Origin: Odobenus rosmarus divergens
Taxonomy: Eukaryota; Chordata; Mammalia; Carnivora; Odobenidae
Direction: 5' to 3'
NCBI RefSeq assembly: GCF_000321225.1
Contig: NW_004450380.1
Span: forward strand, 3,794,926 to 3,858,925
Length of the DNA stretch: 64,000 nt
Positions within the stretch are counted from its first letter, which is position 1. The number at the start of each line of letters is the position of its first letter. A program made the translations under genes and the position numbers. Positions 49,301-61,300 of this stretch are shown here, piece by piece. Below the pieces are notes generated by a model, which saw only the letters and a program-made list of their open reading frames with translations, was not told the DNA's origin and made no database searches.

Positions 49301-52300
49301 TTTTTTTTTTAAATGGGACAAATAAAATTATAAAATAAATTCAAGAAAAAACATGCATTTGGAATATATACTTATTTTATAGATTTTTTTTTTTAAAAGA
49401 TTTTGAGAGAGAGCATGAATGTGGGGGGAGGGGAGAGGGAGAAGCCGACTCCCCGCTGAGCAGGGAGCTTGACAAGGGGCTTAATCCCAGGACCTGAGAT
49501 CATGACTTAAGCTGAAGGCAGACACTTAACTGGCGCCCTTATAGATGTATTTTTAAGACTTATCTCCATCTCACAATGTTAGGATAACCAAGAAGCAACA
49601 ACTAATACATTTATATTTAAAAAGGACATAGGATTGTCATGATGGTGACGATTCGCCTAGATTACCAGTAACCACAAAGTTTCTTGTCATGTGATTACTT
49701 TTTGCTTTGCAACTGTTGCAATTCTCCATCAAACCCACTGCAATACTATTTTCATTAAAATTCAAGAAATATTAGAAATAAACAATCGAGATAATCCTTT
49801 TATAGTTTCCTCCCACTTTTTCTATGGAGGCCTGGCAAAGACTGCAGCTGATCAGGATTTCTCTTCTCAGAAGTGAAGCATATGATCGGGTTCAAAGTAG
49901 GAGATGTGACTATTACGATAGTGATTTTTGTGGGTGGTGTGTGAACTCCCTCGGGACTTACAAAGCAATGAACCACTTATGGTATCTTAAATGACCATGT
50001 TTTATAAGGATTAATCTTAGTAAATCACCCTCACTACACTTCACAATAATCAAAGTTGCAACTTTTTGGTATTCTCTACAACAGTGTTGCTCCAAGTCCT
50101 GACACGCAAGGTGTCCAGCCTTGCAACAAAGAGAAGGAGATTTTGCCAGAACGGCAGTCAATCACTTCACTGATGCGTTGAGCTGACTTTCAGGAAAGGA
50201 AGTGATGTACTAGTTTTTAGAGTCTAATACAAGCTGCCTGTCTTATTGCAACCACAAACTATTTGGGGCCTGGCCTCAAGCTCTTAGACCCCACTGAGCA
50301 GCATCAGGCTGGTAGACCCCACATCATCTAGTACAGTGCCTGAATGTACAAACACTGAATAAAACTAATAGTTCAAGCAGTCATTACAAACGAAAACCTT
50401 TGCTGGAGTCTCGTATTCACCACATGGTAGGGAACACAAATGCCTCTGAGCCATGTCCCCTATACTCCATCTTGATGCCGTAGGAGACCCACTTCATCAA
50501 CCTGAAACCAGGAGGGCTTCAACAAATATAAATCACCAAAGAATATAAAAGGAGATCTGCCTCACTTCATCATGACTTTGTATATTCAGGAAGTATCTAG
50601 TATCGTTCTAAGACTTCACAATAACTACTATGTAACGCACACTTGTACAAATGAATGTCCTTCACAACAGAAACCAGTACCAAAGCGGGAATGCCCAAGG
50701 TCTGAAAAAAAAAGCTCAACTACGCACAGAATAGGAAGCTTCTGGCTCACCATCTCCTCACACTTTGAGCACGAGCAGCTCTCCCTGCTAGCTTACCCGT
50801 CGTGGGCTGGCGGAGCACAGCGGGAAGCTCCACCTCCTGGAATGGGGCGCAAGGGACTGAAGTCTGCAAGCACCTCCTCTGCAACCAAGAGGTCCTTTGT
50901 CTTCGCGTCGTCTACGGTGCCTACGAATCAGCAGGAAGGATACTTACCATCACTTATGCCGACTGTTTTGCGAGTACTCATGATCTTTCTTGGATGACTA
51001 CTTTTTAACAAGCTTGTTGGATCTGCTCTTTTGCACTTTTAGGTTTACTCCGTTGGCCTCAGAATGCCAACAGGTCTTTCGAATAGCCCGAGCCCAGCCC
51101 GGGAGCCCCCGTACCCTACCGCTTCCCTCACTTGAGACTTAACATGCAAGTGCTGTACAGAGAGCGACTCAGTCCTCGACAACCCAAGTGGGGGGACCAT
51201 TATCCCCATTTTACAGATGAGGACACAGAAGCACACAGTTACACTGCTTATCCCAGGCCGTGTAAGTAGCTGAAATTCACAGCTAGCCTGTTTCACCCTA
51301 TATTTCGTGCTATATAATACCCCATGAAAACAATACAAGTTTCTATTTGAGACTGCCTCATCTTTTTAGGAATAATCAATGAAGATACGGCCATAAACAT
51401 CCTCATCTGTTTTATCATTCAACTATTTTGGTGGAACAGAGCACATCTGGACTGATGTACACTTGTAGACAGATGCTATTCACGAGGACAGTCCTAGGCT
51501 CTTAGAGCAATAATGCTTGTGTTTATTATACAAAGACATCACAGCCCCAAAGAAACCAGTATGACAGAGATTTTTATTGAAGTATTTAGTTTTACAGATT
51601 TAAAGATAGGAGTTACCTTTAAATGTGCTTGTTAAAACTGTGCAGGGCTACGAAACCAAAAATAGGCTAAATTTTCTGATCCGATTTTTTTTTTTAAAGA
51701 TTTTATTTATTTAATTGACAGAGAGATAGAGAGCACAAGTAGGCAGAGAGGCAGGCAGAGGGAGAGGGAGAAGCAGGCTCTCCGCTGAGCAAGGAGCCTG
51801 ATGCGGGACTCAATCCCAGGACTCTGGGATCATGACCTGAGCCGAAGGCAGCTGCTTAACCGACTGAGCCACCCAGACGCCCCTTCTGATCTGATTCTAA
51901 GCCGAGTCTCTCCCCTCTCTCTGGTGTTTCCCTGGCCCCTTTCATGCCTCCTAAAGGAATGCTTTTCCAACTACACTGTAAATGCTTGTTTGTTTATGTA
52001 TCTAGTCCACGAGGCTCTAAATTACTTGCAGGGAGGGGCAGGCTCCTCAACACGGAGCACACACACAAGGGGAGCCTACCTGTTTGTCCACATACATTAG
52101 GGGCTCAAAATCTTTTTAATATAGAAGTAAACTTAAAGACTCTAAATTCATGGGCCTCTGGATATCTGTGTGGATCATCCAGTGATGATTTTGATTATTC
52201 TGAAAGATAGGGATGGTGAAAAGAAATGACTGACCTGGTTTCTGAGCAGCTTTCTAGAAAGTTGAGGCTGCTGGAAAGTTAGAAACTGTAATAACAACCC

Positions 52301-55300
52301 AGACTGGAGGTTAGTAATTATTACTTCTCACAGCTACAATATGGCCTTAAGGCAGATGTGTGCATTGTGTCTAGAACCTAGTACACTGGGATCCTGTAAT
52401 TATTTAATCCTGATGCTTTTCTTATGGTGGAAAGAATTCTACACATTTTTTGAATATCTGGAAAGGAGGTCTTACCCGTTTGTTTCTCTAGGTCTGGAGG
52501 AGTCACTTCTGATTCAAGCACATCTTTATCACTGTCCTTCTCAGTCGGTTCAGTTAAATTAATAATGAGTTCTGTGGAAGAGCTCTCTGGCCTCGAGGCC
52601 ACGAAAATATCTTCCAAGTCTCCTGGTGACGGTGCATCCTGATACTCCAAGGTAGTCTGGTCTGACCTGGTGGAGGCACCGCTACTTTCTCGGCTCATAT
52701 CCAGTTTCTCCAAACTCTGGGAAGGGGTATCCTGGGACCTCACTTCCACTTCCTGATGGTCCTTTTCAAGACTACTCAGGGAGAAGGCTGTTGTCTTGGC
52801 TTTGCTTTTCAGCCATTCGCTTTTTGCTGGACCTCCACATTTATGGAGAGGTGTAGTAACAGACAGTCTCGTTTTGCTGTCATCTGCACCCTGTCAAGTA
52901 AAAGGTTTTGGGAAAAAAAAAATTTACTAGGAGAAATCATCTAAGCTCTCCATCTCCAATCAACAGTAACTGATTACTTACATCCTTTTCATGTTTGGTA
53001 TTTCTCTAGATTCTCTTCTCAGTCAACTCATTTATTCTAAATCCATTCTCTCCAGATACATGAAAGTTAATGGTTGTTAATGTTCCCTGATTGGGAATAA
53101 AACGGTATTTCCAAAAGACTAAGACACAGACTAAGCAAGATGACCCACTACTACCAAATGGTTTCCTATTAACCCACGATGGAGCTCTGACCACAGACCG
53201 TCTCAACAGACACCCGATCAGGAGCTTAGGAAGAGAGCCGACACAATATGAGGTATAAAAAAACAACAAATAAAAAACATGGACTAAGAAATTTGGAGGT
53301 CTTGACTGTAGTCCATTTCTGCCACCAAATAGCCATTTGATTATAGGCAATTTGCTTGGTGCTTCTGTGCCCTATTTTAAAACTTCAGTTGTAAAGGATT
53401 GGTTTGGCTTGGTCACTCAGTGCCATGAGATTTTTACTGAACCAGTGTTTTCTGATTTCATGCTATCTGTGAGACTGTATATAAACATCTACAGTCATAT
53501 TGATTTATGTGGGGCACCTGGGTGGCTCAGTCAGTTAAGCATCTGATTTTGGGTCAGGTCATGATCTCTGGGTCCTGGGATCGAGCCCCAAGTCAGGCTC
53601 CCTGCTCAGTGGGGAGTCCGCCTCTCCCTCTGCCCCTCCTCCGGCTCATACTCTTTCTCTCCCTCTCTCTCTCGAAAATTGATTTATCTGACTTTTTACT
53701 TATAAAAGCTAATATATTCTTAATTTGTACCAACTATTATCAAACTTACTCCAGGAATCCGTTTTGTGGCCATGCCTTCTTCCATAAATGAAATTCTAGT
53801 TTCCTTAAGTCGTAAGGGAGGGGTAACGGACCTTCCAGGTGACAGAGAGGGAGAGGGTAAAGGTGGCGTTCGAAGACCAGACCTTAAGATGGACTGAGGA
53901 GTGAACTCGGCAAATCCAGAGGAAGTAACTGACATGGCCAAAGTTTTAGCTCTCTGCAACAAAGAACGAACAGAATTCCACCATTAGTGTCTGTAAAAGC
54001 CGCTTACATAAGGACAGACAAGGTCAACTGAGTCACAACATACTCAACTCCAATAGAACATCAATAAAAAGTTTTTTTTACAGGGCGCCTGGGTGGCTCA
54101 GTTGGTTAAGCAACTGCCTTCGGCTCAGGTCATGATCCTGGAGTCCCGGGATCGAGTCCCACATCGGGCTCCCTGCTCAGCAGGGAGTCTGCTTCTCCCT
54201 CTGACCCTCTTCCCTCTCGTGCTCTCTATCTCTCATTCTCTCTCTCTCAAATAAATAAATAAATAAAATCTTTAAAAAAAAAAAGTTTTTTTTACGGATT
54301 ACTGGAAAGTACAAAATTCTACTCAAGAGGTTTCTATACATAAGGCTACAAAACATAAAACTACATCCACAATCATTCTTTTAAGGTCTTGGTTATTCCC
54401 AGTTTAATAACTTAAAAGAGAGAGTGCAGAGATAAATTATTTAATGGGTGCCTACAAAACTTTAGTTAGGTAAAGAGACAGGACAGTGTGTGTAGAAAAG
54501 AACCAAGCTTCATTATAGCAAGTTAATACAAATGATAAGCCTGACTTTAAGAATGTTTTATAAGAAATATAATTTCATCTCATGAATCCAACAGTAACTC
54601 ATGACTTATGAGAATCCTGAAGATTTACCAGAATTAATAAAAATAATTAGCACAGAAACTATTTAGCAGCAATAACTCCTTCACTTCACTTCTCCTCTGA
54701 AGGATTAGCAAGCAGATGGTTGTATTCCATTAGATCACTAAATTCCATTAGATCCATTACAATATTATACTGATTTTTTTTTCAAGATTGTTTTTGGTAG
54801 CAGACACAAAATTATTCCTTAATTTAGAGAATACAAAATGTAATTTTTTTAATGGATAAAAACAGGAATCACAGCCCTGGAAAGTATCAGGCACTTAAAA
54901 AGCTCACCAATCTTCTTTTCCACTTGTTTTAGTAACTATTTTAGGACTGATATTTGTTGAACTATCTTTTATTCACCTTGTAAGGTAAGAATCAGGGGCA
55001 CCTGGGTAGCTCAGCTGGTTAAGTGTCTGCCTTTAGCTCAGGTCATGATCCCGGGGTCCTGGGATCGAGTCCCATGTCAGGCTGTCTCAGCGGGGAGCCT
55101 GCTTCTCCCTTTCCCTCTGCCCCTCCTCCCCTGCTTGTTCTCTCTCTCTCTCTCTCATAAATACAATTAAAAAAAAAAAAAGAATCCCCTGGCTTCACTC
55201 TCCATGCTGAATATACAGAAACAATGGAAAGAAATGAAGGTAGGGCGCTTCGGGACTCAATCCAGGACGCTGGGCAAGTTGTCAGCGCACAAGTGCTGTG

Positions 55301-58300
55301 AAACCATTCTAACAGGATGGGAAAAGGTGCCCACTCCCCGCCACCACAAGTCTAGTTTTGTGGTTTCCCAGCTAATGATTTATCAGAGATGGTGGAGGAA
55401 AAGAATTAAGACAGATATACTGCTAGTAAGAAGGAGTAACAGAGTGCAGTTTCATCTAAGGAGAGAATTTAAATAAATAAAAAAAGAAACCAGAGAACCA
55501 AAAGCATATGACAGAGGGGCGCCTCGGTGGCTCAGCCGGTTGAGCGTCTGCCTTTGGCTCAGGTCATGATCCCGGGGTCCTGGGATCGAGCCCCACATGG
55601 GGCTCCCTGCTCCGCGGGAGGCCTGCTTCCCCCTCTCCCACTCCCCCTGCTTGTGTTCCCTCTCTAGCTGTATCTCTCTCTGTCAAATAAATAAAAAATA
55701 AAATCTTTAAAACAAAATAAAAAAAAAAGCATATGACAGAAGGAAGAAGTAACAGCAAAATGGTAGCAGAAATGGTGGTGGTGGGGGGCAAACCCAAGAA
55801 CGTGAAAGCTTTTCTTCAAAGGTCTTAATTTAAGGTTTCAACTTGTAATAACCATAGAGACTTGGATTACCCTCAGAACAACTATGTAATTGTTAACCTT
55901 GAGTACATCAGGTAAGCACAAAGGGTAAATGTTGTAAAATCCTATCTAAGAAGATGTAAAGATACAATAAACATTATAGAAAGGTAACTCCCCCCGAACA
56001 GGCTTAATGCTGTCCATTACCCAGAGACATCAGTAAGAGATAGCTTATTTCTCCCTGCTGCTTGACACGTGAGAACTTACCTTCACCACGAAAGGAGTTT
56101 CAAGTACACGTAATTCTACAGTCCTGGAGGGACTGTGATGTGATCCTTTGAACAATGAACTGGATGCCAGGTATAAAGGAGATCTTTTGGGGGTTTGCTG
56201 AATAAATCCCAAACGCTGACAAGGCTGGCGCACAGGATGAACGACCAAATCCAGCGGTCTGTAATCACAGTACAGGCACACGGTACACAGAAAGGCCCAG
56301 GTAACTAACTTATCAAGTTATGGTGAAAAAAAACCCAAAAAATTTATCATGCCATGTAATTAGACTTCTATATTCACTGGCAAATATGGTAACCACATGA
56401 AATTATAAGTTCAGTCAGGATGTTAATATAATGCCATTACTTCAAAAAGTCAGAAAATTAATTCAGTAGTAAAACTGAGAATTAGGAATTCTAGATAACA
56501 ATTAAAAAAAAAACAAACTCTAGTCCCCCGCCCTCCCTCTCACCAATATTCTCACTGATAAAATAAATTCATTTGCTACAATTCTTTATGAACACAAAAA
56601 ATTCCTTTTATCTACATGTGACATACATAATGAATACTGGTTTGCTTTACTTTTATGGTTTTTATTGCAGTAAGACTGAGCACCAACACACATAAAAAGT
56701 TAATTTTTTCAAATTAATGAGGTCAGTGACAAAATGGAATCTCCAGATTCTGCTGGTTTTCTGTAATGTCCTGATGTAATTCATACAAATGATAAAACTG
56801 ATCTCATCGATAACTTGTATTAAGCATGCACAGTCCCAAGAGTTTGAAAACTTAATTCACAGATAAAGAATTTAAACTTGAAAGTGAAATTTTCAGGCTA
56901 CAATTTCTGATGGATCCTTTGCATAGGCAATTTTCTAATGAATAGTCTATTTTATGGTCATATTTCCTAGCAATACAAACAATACATTTTTACTTCTCCA
57001 AAATGACTCTGTGCTCTGTGGTTCAGCTGAAAATGACCGGAAAGGTCCAGCATGTCCCAGTGCCCAGGAATAAAAACTCCCCATGGCTGTACCTTCCTTG
57101 TCCTTCTTCACAAATGGGATGGCAGATGAACACAGATCACAGATGGGTGCTTTAAGACCCAACCTGGTGCCCGGTGGGAAATATTTACAGGAAGCATTTC
57201 CTTAACCCTTACTGCTTATTATTCTGTACGAAACACAGCTTTGAGACTTCCACCAAACCAAAAATATCCCATCAGGCCACTAACATTTGTGTCTTTATTG
57301 TCTGTTCTAATTCTTCTTTTCCTTCTTTACCTCATTTGTATTCAAAATCTGTATTTGTAAACCGTTTGCTCACTTTTATACTGAACTATCCCAAATTGGA
57401 ATTTTGTTAATTGCCTCGCACTGTGTTAGTATTCATGTTCAAGGTGTTCAATCATTTATGAATGACTGCTTCTCAAAAGCAGGGCCTGTCTAACAAAGGT
57501 ACCAACTGAGTAAAAACAAAATTCTTATACTAATAAGAATACTTTTAAATACTAAATACTAAAACAATTATCAGGAAAAGTATTTTTTTATTATATTTTC
57601 TTTAAAAATGTTAAATACTGCATCAGATCTTAGGATTTCCACAAATCTTTGAGCATGATAAACATTAGTAATGCGTTTCAGATCATACACATACACAAAA
57701 CACACACTGCACAGAACAGCACGTAGCCTTACTGTATGCAGTGCCCAGTGATGTCACCTCTGCTATTCCACTGAAAGATACGCTATTCACAATCAAGTTT
57801 ACATACTACCCACTAATGCAAACCAGTCTGAAAAACAGAATTAGGGAATGGAATGATTTCTATAAAAATAAATATTCACAGCTCAATTGACTTTCTTCCA
57901 TCTGAGTTAATCATAGCTTTGTAGGATTCTCATAATACTTTTCTTTAGGACCTTAGGCCATTAGTCATGAATCTGAAAACTTTTATTATTGCTCCCTTCC
58001 TGAACCCCAGACCCCAGATCTATTAAAGTACAAAGGGACTTAGAAAAAGTGACTTGTGGGGAAAAACTGGAACACTACTCTAGGAAAACAGAATGATAAT
58101 AATAACGACTTTTATTTGAAATAATCTTCCTGATAATTAAAGGAAAACATCAATCTAAGTAAATCTAAATCCCCCAAACAGAAAACCCTTTCATGCTTTG
58201 AAAATATGCCCACTCTGAACAGCTTTGGCTCCAACTGTTTGTAAATTATTAACTTATTCTGAGTACCTTATTCTATTGTAAATTCAGGTCATTTTATTCT

Positions 58301-61300
58301 CAAAAGTAACGCAATTTTGTTATTGAAATTTATAATAATCACAAGCATGCTGTTAAAGACAAGGAAGCAAATATTAGGAGACAGTTGTTTGTTCTCTGCT
58401 ATTGAGGATATGAACACCTATTTCAACTATCCAATATTCTTAAATGAAATACAATCACAATTTCATCTTGGATGGAAAACTTCGACTTAATTATTTACTT
58501 TTCTAATACCACAGTTTAAGTTGTACAAGTATTACTGATCTGAAGCCATGGAAGGCATTTTAGTGGGCTCTGTTGTACAGGAGAAAGTTTCAATGAGCCG
58601 ACCAAGATTAGTTACGAATTCTAAAAATAACCTGCATTCAGGGATCAATCAACAAGTAAGTGATATGAGGGCGCCTGGGTGGCTCAGTTGGTTAAGCGAC
58701 TGCCTTCGGCTCAGGTCATGATCCTGGAGTCCCAGGATCGAGTCCCACATCAGGCTCCCTGCTCAGCAGGGAGTCTGCTTCTCCCTCTGACCCTCTTCCC
58801 TTTCATGCTCTCTATCTCTCATTCTCTCTCTCTCTCAAATAAATAAATATTTAAAAAAAAAAGTAAGTGATATGAAAAGCAGCAAGTTAACAGTTTACTT
58901 TCCTCATGATTTTTAATAAAACAAAATTTGCTTCTTTTCTCTAAGCAGTCTGAAATCATTAAGCCAAAATTCTAAGTAGGTTAGCAGCTGGTGCTAAAAT
59001 TACTACACTACTTTCCAAATTATAAAAAAAAAAAATTAAAAGCATTAAAAACTCACTCAAGAATTTAAAATACTGTAACATTTTAAAGATAATTAAAAAT
59101 GACAGTGTAATTATTATCTAACATTGTGATTTTAAAATGATTTAATTCTTACCTAGAAACCTTTTGTGATGCTTTTAAAATTGGTGTTCCAACAAATGCC
59201 TCAGGCACTTGTGGATGTGGGAGAGGAGATGGTTCTCTTTTAGGACTACAAAGAAAATAAAAATTTAATTTTTCAGCATGTATTACAAAGAGTATCAAAA
59301 TATGCTTTAAGAAGGCGGGATTAGCTCCTTGGAGGAGAGGGCTTTCACTTTTTACTTTGTACATTTCCGCTTATTTACAAATTACAATAAATATAACTGC
59401 TTTTAAAGTTAAAGACCAAAAAAAAAAACAAAAAAACTCTTCTTACTATAAAAATAGTCAACACAGAGGAGTTTTTCCTTTTTACACAGACGAATAAACT
59501 CCAAGGCTGGACAGTTGCTGACCGCTTCTGATACCGGGGAAAGATTAGCGAGCAGCAAGACCATAACAGGTGTAAGGAAAGCATACCTCTTGTGGGCTGG
59601 GGGGCCACCTTTAGGTTCAGTACATGCCCAAATCTCTCCAATTTTAGACAACACATTACTGATGAAAGCAGATCTTGTTAACACAGCCCCTGTTGCAGCT
59701 TGCTTTGTAACAGTGGACAATGGTTGGGGTCTAGAAACTGTAAGGCAAAGAATGCAGGGTTTATTTCCTCTCTAACACCAGGATTTTACTAGAAGATGAA
59801 TATGAAAGAGGGACTGGGACACGGGGCTCACAAGATAAGAAGCAGTTACAGGTTATACTTAGTTCAGAAACATCTATGCAGAAATGTAACAACCTGCGGC
59901 TTTTGGAGGCAGTGAAAAAATTACTGTACATGTTCTCTAACAGTTGGACGGGAGTGTCCAAGCGAAATAAAATGAGTTTTTTATTCTGTACTACACTGCT
60001 AAATCAACTATAAAATCCTCCCAGAAAGCATTACATTTGGTGGGAGTGGCCCAGTTAAAAAAAAAAAAAGCACCATAGTAATGAATCAAAGCCAAAGTTA
60101 GGTAAATATAAGAGAACAATGGTTTCAGGAGGTAATCACTTGATGTCCTTTCTCACCCAGTACTTTACAATAGTTTTCAATCAAATCTTACCTTCTCGAA
60201 GAACAGGTGATGTGGACAGATGGTAAGGCTTAGCTTGCTCAATGGCTAATCTTCGCTGGATTTTAGGAAGGACTTTGCCATACTGCTCTACTATAGCATT
60301 TCGAACCTCTGATCTCTCCCGCAAACGAGGATCACGATCATTCTATTGAACATGCCGTCATTGGTAAAAATTTAATCTTCAAAAGCGCTATGTTTATGTA
60401 TTTACCATTCAAAACATTAATTCTGAATACCTAAGACTATCTTCCTTCTCCCTACATATTCATTCTTCCACACCAAGGACCTCCTACACACACCTGACTG
60501 CATTATCAGTCCTCATCCGTCCGTAAGTTCCATCCCTCCCCGCCCCCGGCTCGAGTCTTCACCATGACTAACAACAATGATCATCATGTACCAAGCATCT
60601 ACACGGGTCAGGGGACAGATCACCTCAGACACACCTGTGCGCATCCCCACAAAGAGACACTGTCATTTTACTGATGAAGAACCAAGGCTCAGAGAATGTG
60701 TTCCAAGAGCAAAGCACAAAAAAGAATCCGTCTGAGCACTACGTAACTCCCACTGCTCCTCTACCTCTTCCTCTCGTTCCCCCTGAGTGAAGTGGTTAGT
60801 CGGGCAAGACTGTGGGCAGTTATCTAAATAGAAATGGCATATGTAAAAGAATTAGGTTAAGTAGTAATAATGCCCTGTTCCCAACGTGCTAGAGAAGGTC
60901 AGACAAGGGTTCTCCAAGCTCAAGAGGATACGAAGCACCCAGTGGTTACCAAACTAGAAACTCTCACACAACAAAATTACCACCTCTCCTTATTCTCTTG
61001 TCCCCCATAATGAAACACGTTTCACTATACCGAAAAATTGGTCTTCAGAGTTTGGTTCAGCCTCAGGGCAGAAACGTAATTGGCACGCTGCAGATAGTGA
61101 ACTAGAAGGAATTCGTGATTCCGAACGTTGGTGCTGGACTGCAAAAATCTCACCAGGCAGTCCTAGGAAGAACCAAAAACACTCATCAGCTACTCACTTC
61201 TCCTGCATTTCCGCCAAGCGGATGCTGGGGCATCATTACCTGCTCGAGGTCTGTGAAAGGCAGCTTCAGCAAGTCCTCCATGAGGCCCGTCTCCTGGCAG

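Noticed and set aside
50572..50997. Plus-strand ORF of 141 codons
   Set aside because: It overlaps AHCTF1 exon 50797-50920 in antisense; the minus-strand exon has splice sites, phase and similarity, and the plus frame has none.
50950..51010. Possible exon ending GATG|GTAAGT with peptide [12 protein letters not shown]
   Set aside because: The donor is good, but there is no credible acceptor or phase-compatible frame, and exon 50920-50797 starts just beyond it.
54083..54160. tRNA-like sequence at the SINE heads
   Set aside because: The tRNA-Lys-derived head is part of every Can-SINE; it is a SINE promoter, not a tRNA gene.
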